Positions 26,135-35,151 are shown, counted from the stretch's first letter. The stretch is DNA of 64,000 nt from Bosea sp. NBC_00550 (GCF_026020075.1 NZ_CP102772.1:1860001-1924000), one strand, 5' to 3'. Numbers and translations are program-made. Notes: a model not told the origin generated them from the sequence alone.

Positions 26135-27655
26135 ATGGCCGCTTCGCGTTCGCTCCTGCCGTATCTGAAGACCACCGCGCTCGTCGCCCTGGCCACGGCA
26201 CTGGCTGGCATCGCCGTCTGGTTCGCCCCGCTCGACAGCGTCTCGGCGATCTACATGCTGCCTGTGCTCATTGCAGCGGTGCGCTACGGCACCGGCCCGG
26301 CAGTCATGGCCGCCTTGCTCGGCGCGTTGATGACGACGCTCTTCTATCCGCCGCTCTTCAGCGTCCTGGTGTTCGAGCCGCCGCAGATCATCGACCTGAC
26401 CACTTCGCTGGTCGTCGCCCTCACCGTGGGGCAGCTCGCCGGCAAGCTGAGGCGGCAGATGCTGCAGGCGACGGAACGCGAGCAGACGATCAGGCGGATC
26501 TACGAACTCAGCAGCACGCTCGCAGTCGCGACTGATGTGGACGCGGTTTATCGCATCGTTGCCGAGCAGGTGTCGCAGGCGCTCGGCAGGCCGGCGGCGC
26601 TGTTCGCCATGTCCGGGCCGGGCCGCCTCGCGACGGTTCATTCGCCGTTCGCTCCGGACAACACCGAAGCCCTGGCCGTGCGGGCCAGGGAACTTCTCCT
26701 GAAGGCGCCCGGCCCGTCGTCGACGCTGGCCGTCGAGCTGCCGGATGGCGGACACTGGCTGCTGTGCCGTCTGGCGGGCACGGACGAAGCCCGCGCGGTC
26801 GTCGCGGTCGAGGTCGGCACGTCTGGCGACACCCTGGAAGGCCTTCCGGAGCGCCTGCAGACTGTCCTCGCCGAAGGAAACCGTTCGCTCGAACGGCTCG
26901 GGCTCTCCCGGATCCTGGAGGAGCGGCGCCTGCGGCAACGCACGGACGCCTTACGGGACATCCTCGTCGAATCGGTCTCGCACGAGTTGCGCACGCCGCT
27001 GGCCGGCATCATGGGGTCGGCCAGCGTGCTAGCGACAGCTCCGGGGCTCGACGACCAGCCGGAGCTTCTGGCCCTGGCGGGCGGAATCGAGCAGGAGGCC
27101 GGCCGCCTCGACCGGCTGATCCAGAATGTCCTCGACCTCGGGCGGATCCGCGCAGGCGCGCTTCAGCCCCGACTCGACACGGTCGATCCCCTGGACATCG
27201 TCAACAATGCGCTCGATCTTGCTACCAGCCGCCTGCACGGCCATGCCGTCCGGCGTGAATTCGACATGGAACTGCCCCTCGTCAGCGTCGATCCGGTGCT
27301 CGTCGCCCAAGCATTGGTGAATGTGCTGGAGAACGCCGCCAAATACACGCCTGCGGGCGGGACGGTCGCGGTTTCCGCGGCGAGGGAAGACGATGCGATC
27401 ATCCTCGCCATCCGGGACGAGGGCGCGGGCCTCGCCTCGGGCGAGTCCGACATGATCTTCGAGCGCTTCCATCGGGGCGATCGCCATGCCGACATCGCCG
27501 GCGGCAGCGGTCTGGGCTTGACGATTGCGCGCGTTTTCGTCGAGGCCTGTGGCGGGCGCATTGCCGCCACGAGCCAGGGGCCAGGATTGGGCACGACCAT
27601 ACGGATGGTCCTGCCGGTTGCGGAAACGGGGCAACGTGACCTTGATGACGAGTGA
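26135..27655 (+). CDS. KdpD-like sensor histidine kinase lacking the N-terminal KdpD/USP domains
   Basis: About 506 residues. Four clustered membrane segments (about 10-105) resemble the DUF4118 module of KdpD, followed by a GAF-like region. The HisKA box is SVSHELRTPLAGIMGSA (His near 290), then NVLENAAKYTP, DEGAGL and GSGLGLTIA of the ATPase domain. The KdpD Walker-type and USP domains are absent, and kdpFABC is not in the window, so potassium control is only a guess. The overlapping response regulator completes the pair. Upstream extension would read antisense to the ArnT-like gene. Confidence 0.88.
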   Translation: MAASRSLLPYLKTTALVALATALAGIAVWFAPLDSVSAIYMLPVLIAAVRYGTGPAVMAALLGALMTTLFYPPLFSVLVFEPPQIIDLTTSLVVALTVGQLAGKLRRQMLQATEREQTIRRIYELSSTLAVATDVDAVYRIVAEQVSQALGRPAALFAMSGPGRLATVHSPFAPDNTEALAVRARELLLKAPGPSSTLAVELPDGGHWLLCRLAGTDEARAVVAVEVGTSGDTLEGLPERLQTVLAEGNRSLERLGLSRILEERRLRQRTDALRDILVESVSHELRTPLAGIMGSASVLATAPGLDDQPELLALAGGIEQEAGRLDRLIQNVLDLGRIRAGALQPRLDTVDPLDIVNNALDLATSRLHGHAVRREFDMELPLVSVDPVLVAQALVNVLENAAKYTPAGGTVAVSAAREDDAIILAIRDEGAGLASGESDMIFERFHRGDRHADIAGGSGLGLTIARVFVEACGGRIAATSQGPGLGTTIRMVLPVAETGQRDLDDE

Positions 27656-28403
27656 TACGGCCGCCACGACGAACCTCGCGACGGGGCCGCTCGTCCTCGT
27701 CGTCGATGACGAGGCGCCTATCCGCCGCTTCCTGCGCACCGGGCTGGAGATGCACGGCTTCCGCGTGGCCGAGGCCGAGACGGCCCGGCAGGCCCAGGAA
27801 GAGGCCGTGATGCGCCAGCCCGATCTCGTCGTCCTCGATCTCGGGCTCCCCGACGCCGATGGCGCAACCGTGGTCGATGCGCTGCGCGGCTGGTCGAAAG
27901 CCCCGATCATCGTCCTGTCGGTGCGCAAGTCGGAAGCGGAGAAGGTCAAGCTCCTGGAGAGCGGCGCCGATGACTACATCGTCAAGCCGTTCGGCATGGC
28001 GGAACTGCTGGCGCGGGCCCGCGTGGTGCTCCGGCGCGCCGTCCGCCAGGAAACGACGGAGCCCGTCGTCAAGGCGGGCGGGCTGTCGATCGACATCGCG
28101 CGCCGCCTCGTCAGCCGCGATGGGACGACGATCATACTTTCGCCCAAGCAGTTCGCGCTGCTGCGCATCCTCGCGGTCCATCACGGCAGCGTGCTGACCC
28201 ACCGCCAGCTGATGCGGGAGCTTTGGCCACAGGAGCCGGACGAGGACGTCCAATACCTGCGTATCCTGATGAAAAAGCTGCGTAACCGCATCGAGCCCGA
28301 TCCGGCCCGGCCAGCCTACATCGTCACGGAGCTTGCCGTCGGCTATCGCCTGCGCACGCAGGAACAGCTCATAGCCGCCGGCTATGTGGCGGCTATGGAT
28401 TGA
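27645..28403 (+). CDS. KdpE-like OmpR-family response regulator
   Basis: 252 residues. The receiver domain has LVVDDEAPIRRFLRTGL, phosphoacceptor Asp in VVLDLGLPDADG, Thr/Ser position VLSV and the invariant Lys in IVKPFG. The C-terminal winged helix has LSPKQFALLRILAVHHG and TELAVGYRLRT. The ATG at 27645 overlaps the kinase stop by 11 nt, so the pair is co-translated. Targets are unknown. Confidence 0.92.
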   Translation: MTSDTAATTNLATGPLVLVVDDEAPIRRFLRTGLEMHGFRVAEAETARQAQEEAVMRQPDLVVLDLGLPDADGATVVDALRGWSKAPIIVLSVRKSEAEKVKLLESGADDYIVKPFGMAELLARARVVLRRAVRQETTEPVVKAGGLSIDIARRLVSRDGTTIILSPKQFALLRILAVHHGSVLTHRQLMRELWPQEPDEDVQYLRILMKKLRNRIEPDPARPAYIVTELAVGYRLRTQEQLIAAGYVAAMD

Positions 28404-28485
28404 GCAACAACCCGTCATGGAACGGCTAAGCCCGTAACTGCTAGCAGCGGCGTTCGGGGAAGAAACGTCGTCGCCGTGGGGGCTC

Positions 28486-29097
28486 ATGTTCAAGCTTTGG
28501 CTTGCGATTGCGACCATTGGCGCCATGGCCGGCGCCGTGGCGATCGCCTGGTATTTCTGCCGGCAGCTGATGCCGCTGGCGCGGCTGATCGACCGCCTCG
28601 GCGGCGGGCTCGGCGTCATCGCGAGCTGGCTCGTGCTGCTGGCCTGCCTGGTCAGCGCCGGCAACGCCACGATCCGCTACCTGCTCTCCTATAGCTCGAA
28701 CGCCTGGCTCGAACTGCAGTGGTACATGTTCGCCGGCATGGTCCTGCTCGGCTCGGCCTATACGCTCAGGGTCAACGAGCATGTCCGCGTCGACCTGTTC
28801 TACGGCTCGGTCTCCGATCGGACGCGGCACTGGATCGACCTGCTCGGCGGCGCGGTCTTCCTGCTGCCGATGTGCATCGTGATGATCTGGTTCACCTGGC
28901 CGTGGTTCGTCCAGTCCTGGACGCTGAACGAAGCCTCCAACAATGCCGGCGGCCTGATCCGCTGGCCCGTCATCCTGCTCCTGCCCGTCGGCTTCGTGCT
29001 GATCCTGCTGCAGGGCATCTCCGAGATGATCAAGCGCGCCGCAGCGCTGCGCGGCTTCCATCAGCACGAATACGCTTACGAGAAGCCGCTGCAATGA
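28486..29097 (+). CDS. dctQ: TRAP transporter small permease (DctQ type)
   Basis: 203 residues with four membrane segments. The DctQ features are SSNAWLELQWYMFAGMVLLGSAYTL and NEHVRVDLFYGSVS. It pairs with the large permease to import carboxylates, driven by an ion gradient. The stop overlaps the next ATG (ATGA). This membrane protein belongs to the mannitol/chloroaromatic-like group judging by its long RRLIDRLGG start, but the substrate is unknown. Confidence 0.9.
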   Translation: MFKLWLAIATIGAMAGAVAIAWYFCRQLMPLARLIDRLGGGLGVIASWLVLLACLVSAGNATIRYLLSYSSNAWLELQWYMFAGMVLLGSAYTLRVNEHVRVDLFYGSVSDRTRHWIDLLGGAVFLLPMCIVMIWFTWPWFVQSWTLNEASNNAGGLIRWPVILLLPVGFVLILLQGISEMIKRAAALRGFHQHEYAYEKPLQ

Positions 29098-30524
29098 TCG
29101 ACACGATCCGCGCCAATCTCGGCCCCATGATGTTCGGGGGGCTGATCGTCTTTCTGCTGATCGGCTATCCCGCCGCCTTCTCGCTCGCGGCCGTCGGCCT
29201 GTTCTTCGGCTTCATCGCCATCGAGATGGGGGTCATCACCCATAACTACATGGGCAACCTGACCTTCCAGCTGTTCTCGATCATCTCGAACGACCTGCTG
29301 CTCTCGATCCCGTTCTTCACCTTCATGGGCGCGGTGCTGGAGCGCTGCGGCCTGGCCGAGGATCTGCTCGACTCGATCGGCCAGCTCTTCGGCAGCATCC
29401 GGGGCGGCCTGTCCTATGCCGTCATCTTCGTCGGCGCGATCCTCGGCGCGATCACCGGCACGGTCGCCGCCTCGGTCATCGCCATGGGCGTGATCTCGCT
29501 GCCGGTCATGATGCGCTACGGCTACGACATGCGCCACGCCACCGGTGTCATCGCCGCATCGGGCACGATCACCCAGCTCATCCCGCCTTCGCTGGTGCTC
29601 GTGGTGCTGGCCGACGTGATGGGCAAGTCCGTCGGCGACATGTATGCCGGCGCCATCGGCCCCAGCATCGTGCAGGTCGCGCTGTTCTGCATCTGGGTGA
29701 TGATCCTCTCAATCGTGAAGCCGGCCGCAATCCCGGCCTTGCCGCCGGAAGCCCGCACGCTCCGGGGCTGGGCGCTGGTCTGGAAGTGTATCCGCGGCAT
29801 CGTCCCCTCCGCCGCCCTGATCTTCCTCGTGCTCGGCACCATCTTCATGGGCCTGGCGACGCCGACGGAAGCCGGCGCGATGGGCGCGGTCGGCGCGCTG
29901 GGGCTGGCGGCGCTGTATCGCACGCTGAGCTGGAAGCTGACCTACCAGGCGATGTCCTCGACCATGCGCATCACCGCCATGGTCACGATGATCCTGATCG
30001 GCGCGCGTGTCTTCAGCCTTGTCTTCCAGGGCGTGGGCGGCGGCAAGTGGATCGAGCACATGCTCACCGGGCTGCCGGGCGGTCATGTCGGCTTCCTGTC
30101 CTTCACCATGGTGTTCGTCTTCTTCATCGCCTTCTTCCTCGACTTCTTCGAGATCGCCTTCATCATCATCCCGCTGCTGGCGCCGGCGGCGGAGAAGCTC
30201 GACATCAACCTGATTTGGTTCGCCCTCCTGATCTGCGCCAACATCCAGACCTCGTTCATGCACCCGCCTTTCGGCTTCGCGCTGTTCTATCTGCGCGGCA
30301 TCGCGCCGCCGACGGTGAAGAGCCGCGACATCTACCTGGGCTCGATTCCCTGGATCGTGCTGCAGCTCATCCTGGTCGCGCTGATGATCGCCTTCCCGCA
30401 GATGGTCACCTACTGGCTGGATAAACCGGTGACGCTCGATCCGGCAGCGCTCGAAAAACAGCTGAATTCGATGCCGTCCTTCGGCACGATCGAGCTGCAG
30501 GGGCTGACACCGCCCAAACCGTGA
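29094..30524 (+). CDS. dctM: TRAP transporter large permease (DctM type)
   Basis: The 476-residue product has about 12 membrane segments. Family blocks are FGGLIVFLLIGYPAAFSLA, SNDLLLSIPFFTFMGAVLER, GGLSYAVIFVGAILGAITGT and LGLATPTEAGAMGAVGAL-like FMGLATPTEAGAMGAVGALG. No periplasmic substrate-binding protein (DctP) gene lies on either side, so it is encoded elsewhere or lost. A long in-frame extension to 28719 was discarded because it reads through dctQ. Confidence 0.93.
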   Translation: MIDTIRANLGPMMFGGLIVFLLIGYPAAFSLAAVGLFFGFIAIEMGVITHNYMGNLTFQLFSIISNDLLLSIPFFTFMGAVLERCGLAEDLLDSIGQLFGSIRGGLSYAVIFVGAILGAITGTVAASVIAMGVISLPVMMRYGYDMRHATGVIAASGTITQLIPPSLVLVVLADVMGKSVGDMYAGAIGPSIVQVALFCIWVMILSIVKPAAIPALPPEARTLRGWALVWKCIRGIVPSAALIFLVLGTIFMGLATPTEAGAMGAVGALGLAALYRTLSWKLTYQAMSSTMRITAMVTMILIGARVFSLVFQGVGGGKWIEHMLTGLPGGHVGFLSFTMVFVFFIAFFLDFFEIAFIIIPLLAPAAEKLDINLIWFALLICANIQTSFMHPPFGFALFYLRGIAPPTVKSRDIYLGSIPWIVLQLILVALMIAFPQMVTYWLDKPVTLDPAALEKQLNSMPSFGTIELQGLTPPKP

Positions 30525-30724
30525 GCCACCGCGCCGAATGGCGAGCGATCGGCGCGCTGCAAAGCAACTCATTCTGAAGAGGCGATCGAGCCCGGCTCGC
30601 GCGCGGCGGCGGCACGGAGCGGCGTCCCTGCCAGCGACCAGCCGAAGGCGACGCCCCCACTCAGGACAAGCGTTGCGCCGCTAGGCGAGCCGCGAAGTTC
30701 CGGTCGAGCCGGAGGGCTCCTCGT

Positions 30725-30826
30725 TCAGGCTTCTGCTCTCGGGCCTCTGACGGCCAGCAGCATCGCGTAAGCCAGCATGCCGAAGGCGACGATGCCGAGG
30801 AGATTGAGGGCGATGTCGATCTTCAT
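30725..30826 (-). CDS. Single-pass microprotein, 33 aa
   Basis: ATG at 30826, stop at 30725. Product: short acidic start MKIDIALN, a hydrophobic helix (LLGIVAFGMLAYAMLLAV) and a charged end (RGPRAEA). It resembles the 27-residue microprotein encoded just upstream at 30905-30988, sharing L-L-G-x-x-(A/G)-F-x-x-L-A-Y-A. Size and topology are like KdpF-type or regulator microproteins, but no family is assigned. The 200 nt between its stop and dctM holds no gene. Confidence 0.55.
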   Translation of the reverse strand: MKIDIALNLLGIVAFGMLAYAMLLAVRGPRAEA

Positions 30827-30904
30827 GGCGTGGCCCGAGCGGTAAAAGGTCAATCATTCCTTAACCGCGCTCGATGGGCCGCGCCAGATCAGATGATCTG
30901 ATAC

Positions 30905-30988
30905 TTACGTCACGCTCTCTGTGGCCAGTTTGAAGGCGTAGGCCAGCGCCGCGAAGCCGATCAGCCCCAGCATGCTAAAGATGTCCAT
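30905..30988 (-). CDS. Single-pass microprotein, 27 aa
   Basis: ATG at 30988 with GAGGAGAC 4-5 nt upstream, the clearest ribosome-binding site in the region. The product is MDIFSMLGLIGFAALAYAF plus KLATESVT: one membrane helix with a short tail. It is paralogous in pattern to the 33-residue microprotein downstream, and both read leftward. Confidence 0.6.
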   Translation of the reverse strand: MDIFSMLGLIGFAALAYAFKLATESVT

Positions 30989-31223
30989 GTCGTCTCCTCG
31001 GTGTTCAGCCGGGAGCATGGCCCGCAGGCCCTAAGATTGGCGGATCGATTTCATTCGAATTTTCTGTAATCGCGACGCCCACGCCGGATGGGTGCGGACG
31101 TGGAATTCCACTGACAGGCGACGATGCTTCTTGCCTCGGATAGCGGAGGCGCAAATCAGAATGACGCGCCGTCGCCTCCTCGGAATACCTCGTTGAAAAA
31201 CGAGAACTCCGGAATGAAATCAA

Positions 31224-31300
31224 TGGCGAGCCCGGCTGGATTCGAACCAGCGACCAGCAGCTTAGAAGGCTGCTGCTCTATCCATCTGAGCTACGGGCCC
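31224..31300 (-). tRNA. tRNA-Arg (anticodon TCT)
   Basis: On the minus strand a full cloverleaf: acceptor GGGCCCG/CGGGCTC, D arm GCTC..GAGC, anticodon loop CTTCTAA reading TCT, T arm CTGG-TTCGAAT-CCAG, and encoded CCA at 31224-31226. Confidence 0.96.
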
Positions 31301-31334
31301 GAGAGGCGAAGGGAAAGCCCCCCGCCTGTCGTCT

Positions 31335-31640
31335 TCAATGCGTCCACTGACCGACGCGGGTATACTTGAAATTATCGGAGTAGGAGAGCGCGCGGCGTTT
31401 GGCCTCCTGAGGCTTCTCGACCCGGAAAGGGATGCCGTTGCGCGTGGCGTAGGCGACCGCGTCCTGCTCGTTGTCGAACCAGAGCTTGAGCTGGCTCTTC
31501 ATGTCCGAGGATGAGGTCCAGCCCATCAGGGGCTCGATCTCGCGCGGCCGCTCCGGCTCGTATTCGAGCAGCCAGCGTTCGGTCTTGGCAGTGCCGGACT
31601 GCATGGCGGTGCGGGCCGGGCGATAGATGCGTGCGGTCAT
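31335..31640 (-). CDS. NADH dehydrogenase accessory subunit (NDUFS4-like, ETC complex I family)
   Basis: The 101-residue product matches the short alphaproteobacterial homologue of mitochondrial NDUFS4: ARIYRPARTAMQSG at the start, then LMGWTSSSDMKSQLKLWFDN, AVAYATRNGIPFRV and the C-terminal SDNFKYTRVGQWTH. It stabilises the NADH module of complex I. It is a single gene between two tRNA genes. Confidence 0.93.
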   Translation of the reverse strand: MTARIYRPARTAMQSGTAKTERWLLEYEPERPREIEPLMGWTSSSDMKSQLKLWFDNEQDAVAYATRNGIPFRVEKPQEAKRRALSYSDNFKYTRVGQWTH

Positions 31641-31708
31641 GAAAGCGCTCTGCCGTCACCAAATCTCGTGCAGCTCGCGACGCGAACCGCTTCGTAGATT
31701 TGGAACGA

Positions 31709-31785
31709 TGGTCGGGGCACCAGGATTCGAACCTGGGACCCTCTGCTCCCAAAGCAGATGCGCTACCGGGCTGCGCTATACCCCG
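31709..31785 (-). tRNA. tRNA-Pro (anticodon TGG)
   Basis: Minus-strand cloverleaf with acceptor CGGGGTA, anticodon loop TTTGGGA reading TGG, T arm CCAGG-TTCGAAT-CCTGG and encoded CCA at 31709-31711. Confidence 0.96.
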
Positions 31786-31864
31786 ACGAACCATTCCAAA
31801 CGTTGCGGTTCGCTATCATGCCACGGGCCAGACCCGCAAGCGAAAGCCGTTGACTGAGGATCGA

Positions 31865-32338
31865 TCAACGCTTGAAAAGCGCGTGCTCGACCTTGTCGCC
31901 CGGCTTGAGCCCGAGCTGCTTGCTTACGCCACCGTTGATCTCGAGCACCGACAGCACCGGTTCCCCGGATGGAATCGTGCGGGTCGAGAGCGGTTCCGTC
32001 CGTTCGGCGATGCGCGCGATCGTGCCATCGGCCCGGATGAACAACATGTCGAGCGAGATATAGGTGTTCTGCATCCACATCGCGACCGGCTCGCTCGCGC
32101 CGAAATCGAACAACATGCCGCGATCCGCCGGCATGTAGTTGCGGTACATCAGCCCTTTCGCGCGCTGGTCCGGCGTGCGCATCACCTCGACCTGCAGAAC
32201 GTGGCGCGTGCCGCCGCTGACGATGACGAGCGATTCGAGCCCCGAGCCGGCCGCGGCGGGCTGGCTCTGCGCCGCCGCCGGCACAAGCGCGATCAAGGCA
32301 AAAAGAACAGCGGCGAAAGCGGTCTTGACGGTATACAT
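31865..32338 (-). CDS. DUF192 family exported protein
   Basis: About 157 residues with a signal peptide (cleavage near AAAQS). Its DUF192 core is QVEVMRTPDQRAKGLMYRNYM, GMLFDFGASEPVAMWMQNT, DMLFIRADGTI and the ending KPGDKVEHALFKR. Function unknown; the fold is a small beta barrel. ATG 32338 gives a compact signal peptide with GGAG 9 nt upstream; ATG 32362 is in frame but less likely. The tRNA-Pro gene follows. Confidence 0.88.
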   Translation of the reverse strand: MYTVKTAFAAVLFALIALVPAAAQSQPAAAGSGLESLVIVSGGTRHVLQVEVMRTPDQRAKGLMYRNYMPADRGMLFDFGASEPVAMWMQNTYISLDMLFIRADGTIARIAERTEPLSTRTIPSGEPVLSVLEINGGVSKQLGLKPGDKVEHALFKR

Positions 32339-32544
32339 CGCGTCCAACTCCATGGCGGCCATCGCCGCGTGTCAGCTCTAGGTGCGGCCGATGGCGAATC
32401 TTCGGCAGATGGCAGCGCCGTCTGTCTTCCGGTCAAGTCTTTCGTCATCATATGAATGCGGGATGCCGCTTCCCGTCGCATGACGGCTTTCTTTCGCCAT
32501 CGGCTTGCGGCAGTTTCGCCCGGCCAAAGAAGCAGGAGATCTGA

Positions 32545-34392
32545 ATGACCGTTGCGCGCCTTCGTCGGCCGATGCACCTCACTGGAACGGCCCTGACCGC
32601 CGTCCTCATCGCCTTCGCATCGCCGGTCTGGGCCGCCGACTTCCAGCTCGACAACGTCCGGATCGATCTCGGCAAGCTGGTGATCAATGCACCGAAGATC
32701 GCGATTAAGGGCTCGACGCTGGAGAAGGACGCCTTCCTGGCGCTGTTCAGCGGCACGGCCGGCGATTCGGCAGCTACGCGTGCAGGGCGGTTGACCGCCA
32801 GCGAGATCAGCGCGCCGGAGTTGACACTGGTGCAGACGGTCGGCGACCAGAAGCAGACCACGACCTATCGCGACATCCGCTTCACCGACATCCGCGAGGG
32901 CAAGATCGGCCACGGCGAATCGGCGAGCGGCTCGATCGCCGCCGACGGCGCCGCCACCGGACCGATGAAGGGCGTGCTGAAGCGCACCGCCTTCGACGCG
33001 TTCGATCTGCGCCAGAGCGCGCGCGTGCTGACCGAGAAGGCCGCGCCGGGCACCCAGGAGCCGATGCTGCCGCTGATCGGCAATTTCGAGCAGGACGGCT
33101 ACAGCCTCGACATGGGCAAGGCCGGCAAGATGTCGCTCGGCAAGACCACCGGGCGCGGCTTCGCCGCCAAGGTCGGGCCGGAGCCGCTGCTCGAGGTCAT
33201 CAGCCAGCTTGCCGCCGCTTCCGAGGAACTCGAGAAGAAGGATGCCGACAAGGCTGGCGGAAGCGATGCCAAGCCGGCTGGGAAGAGCGACGCCGAAAAG
33301 CGCCTCGGCCTGTCCATGCTCTCGCTGTTCGACATGTTCGAATACGGCAGCGGCGAAGCTCGCGACTTCGTCATGACCGTCTCGGCCCCGCCCAAATCCG
33401 ATGCCAAGCCCGGCGCCAAGCCCGATACGGTCGACATGAAGATCGCCCGCATGGCCTTCGGCGAGAGCACGCCGGCCAAATCTGGTTTCGCCCTCGAAGG
33501 TTTCCAGTTCAGCTCGGGCCCGGCCAAGGGCGGCGTCGATTCGATCAGCTATTCCGGCTTCTCCTTCGCACCTGTCATCCGCGAGCTCAGGGCAGCACTG
33601 ACCGAGCCCGACAAGCCGCTCGACGAGGTCGATTTCCGCCGGTTCATCCCGACGATCGGCACGGTCCGGCTCGCAGGCATCTCGATCGATGCTCCCCCTG
33701 TCCTCACCGGAAAGGACCCGATCAAGATGTCGCTCGGCACCTTCGAATTGAAGGCCGGCGAGCAGCTCAACGGCATCCCGACCAGCATCGCACTGACCAT
33801 CGACAAGCTGGTCACCCCGATCGTCGACGCCAGCGGCAATCCCGCCGCCAAGGACATGATCGCGATGGGCATCCGCTCGCTCGATCTTTCGGCCAGGCTC
33901 GACCTCGCCTGGGAGGCAGCGAAGAACGAGATCGCGATCCGCACGCTGTCGCTCGGCAGCGCCGGCCTCGTCCAGCTCGATGCGTCCGGCGCGCTCGGCA
34001 ACGTCACCAAGGACCTGTTCTCCAGCGATCTCGCCCTCGCCCAGGTCGCCATGCTCGGTGCGACGGTGCGCAACCTGCAGGTCAAGCTGCAGAATTTCGG
34101 CCTCGCCGAGAAGCTGATCGAGAACGAGGCACGCAAGTCGAAGCGCAAGGTCGAGGATGTCCGCCAGCAGTTCACGATGGTCGCCAGCCTCGGCCTTGCG
34201 GCGATCCTCGGGCCTTCCGACGCGGCCAAGACGTTGACCGCCGCGGTCGCGCGCTTCGTCGCCAAGCCCGGCACGCTCAATGTCTCCGCGAGCGCCAAGT
34301 CGCAGACCGGCCTCGGCCTCGCCGACGTCATCACCATGACCGAGCCGACCGAGATCTTCGACAAGATCGACCTCAAGGCCGATGCTCAGTGA
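32545..34392 (+). CDS. Large exported protein of unknown function
   Basis: 615 residues starting with a signal peptide (cleavage after PVWAA). The body is repetitive in style: beta-rich segments naming few conserved residues, such as FQLDNVRIDLGKLVINAPKI, SISYSGFSFAPVIRELRAAL and TVRLAGISIDAPP. A Lys/Asp/Ala-rich linker lies near 232-255. The family is not recognised; it could be a periplasmic AsmA-like or scaffold protein. AGGAG precedes ATG by 6 nt. It is monocistronic. Confidence 0.7.
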   Translation: MTVARLRRPMHLTGTALTAVLIAFASPVWAADFQLDNVRIDLGKLVINAPKIAIKGSTLEKDAFLALFSGTAGDSAATRAGRLTASEISAPELTLVQTVGDQKQTTTYRDIRFTDIREGKIGHGESASGSIAADGAATGPMKGVLKRTAFDAFDLRQSARVLTEKAAPGTQEPMLPLIGNFEQDGYSLDMGKAGKMSLGKTTGRGFAAKVGPEPLLEVISQLAAASEELEKKDADKAGGSDAKPAGKSDAEKRLGLSMLSLFDMFEYGSGEARDFVMTVSAPPKSDAKPGAKPDTVDMKIARMAFGESTPAKSGFALEGFQFSSGPAKGGVDSISYSGFSFAPVIRELRAALTEPDKPLDEVDFRRFIPTIGTVRLAGISIDAPPVLTGKDPIKMSLGTFELKAGEQLNGIPTSIALTIDKLVTPIVDASGNPAAKDMIAMGIRSLDLSARLDLAWEAAKNEIAIRTLSLGSAGLVQLDASGALGNVTKDLFSSDLALAQVAMLGATVRNLQVKLQNFGLAEKLIENEARKSKRKVEDVRQQFTMVASLGLAAILGPSDAAKTLTAAVARFVAKPGTLNVSASAKSQTGLGLADVITMTEPTEIFDKIDLKADAQ

Positions 34393-34442
34393 GCTAAGCA
34401 TTTTCAAGCGAAGTGGACGCCGGTTCGCGTGAAGAAAATGCG
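34391..34442. repeat. Dispersed rhizobial-type inverted-repeat element
   Basis: A roughly 50-nt element bounded by GCATTTTC (34398-34405) and GAAAATGC (34434-34441), with the internal AAGTGGACGCCGGTTCGCGTG. From memory this sequence type is abundant between genes in Hyphomicrobiales genomes. The start of the following gene lies inside it. Confidence 0.6.
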
Positions 34443-35151
34443 ACCAACTGATGACGGCGCCGTCGCGCCCGAAGATCGCGACTGGCGCCCGTCCGCCCTG
34501 CAATCCTGGTGGGCGGGCCTGTCGTCCGTCCCGCGCGGCTGGCTGCGCAAGCGGCTGAACCCCGACAATCAGACCCGGCTGCATCTGGCGCATCTCATCG
34601 CCCGGCGGCCGGGCCAGTTCGTCGCCGGCGCCTATACCTATGGCCGGCCGAAGGTGCGCTTTCCGGAAAGCGGCGCCAGGCTCGCCATCGGCCGCTACGG
34701 CTCGATCGCGGACGGCGTCGAAATCCTGCTCGGCGGCAACCACCGGCTCGACTGGGCGACGACCTATCCCTTTCCGGCCCTGCCGGGCCTCTGGCCTGAA
34801 GCCGCGAGCACGACCGGCCACGACACGACGCGCGGCGACGTCCTGATCGGCCATGACGTCTGGCTGGGATCACAGAGCATGATCCTGTCCGGCGTCCGCA
34901 TCAGCCATGGTGCCGTGGTCGCGGCGCGAGCGGTGGTGACGCGCGATGTGCCGCCCTACGCGATCGTCGCCGGCAACCCGGCGCGCCTCGTCAGGCTGCG
35001 CTTCGACGAGGCGACGGTCGCAGCACTCCTCGAAACCCGCTGGTGGGCGTTGCCACGCGAGGAGCTCGTTCCGCTCCTGCCGTTGCTGATGAGCGAGCGG
35101 ACCGAGGCGTTCGTCGCCGCGCTCAGGAGCCGCGCAGCAGCCGGCGCTTGA
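34438..35151 (+). CDS. CatB-type hexapeptide acetyltransferase
   Basis: About 237 residues. The left-handed beta-helix region (about 70-170) shows hexapeptide turns: ARLAIGRYGSIADGVEILLGG, GDVLIGHDVWLGSQSMILSGVRISHGAVVAA, then VPPYAIVAGNPARLVRLRF, a sequence diagnostic for xenobiotic/Vat-type O-acetyltransferases. The His in GGNHRLDW is the likely catalytic base. The start (ATG 34438 or GTG 34429) falls in a dispersed repeat. Its 3' end overlaps the convergent acyltransferase gene by 29 nt. Confidence 0.88.
   Translation: MRPTDDGAVAPEDRDWRPSALQSWWAGLSSVPRGWLRKRLNPDNQTRLHLAHLIARRPGQFVAGAYTYGRPKVRFPESGARLAIGRYGSIADGVEILLGGNHRLDWATTYPFPALPGLWPEAASTTGHDTTRGDVLIGHDVWLGSQSMILSGVRISHGAVVAARAVVTRDVPPYAIVAGNPARLVRLRFDEATVAALLETRWWALPREELVPLLPLLMSERTEAFVAALRSRAAAGA

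Noticed and set aside
28719..29093. N-terminal extension of dctM
   Set aside because: It reads out of frame through dctQ; ATG 29094 overlaps the dctQ stop in the usual ATGA way.
32293..34854. 853-residue antisense frame across the large exported protein
   Set aside because: The sense gene has a signal peptide and ribosome-binding site; the antisense has neither.
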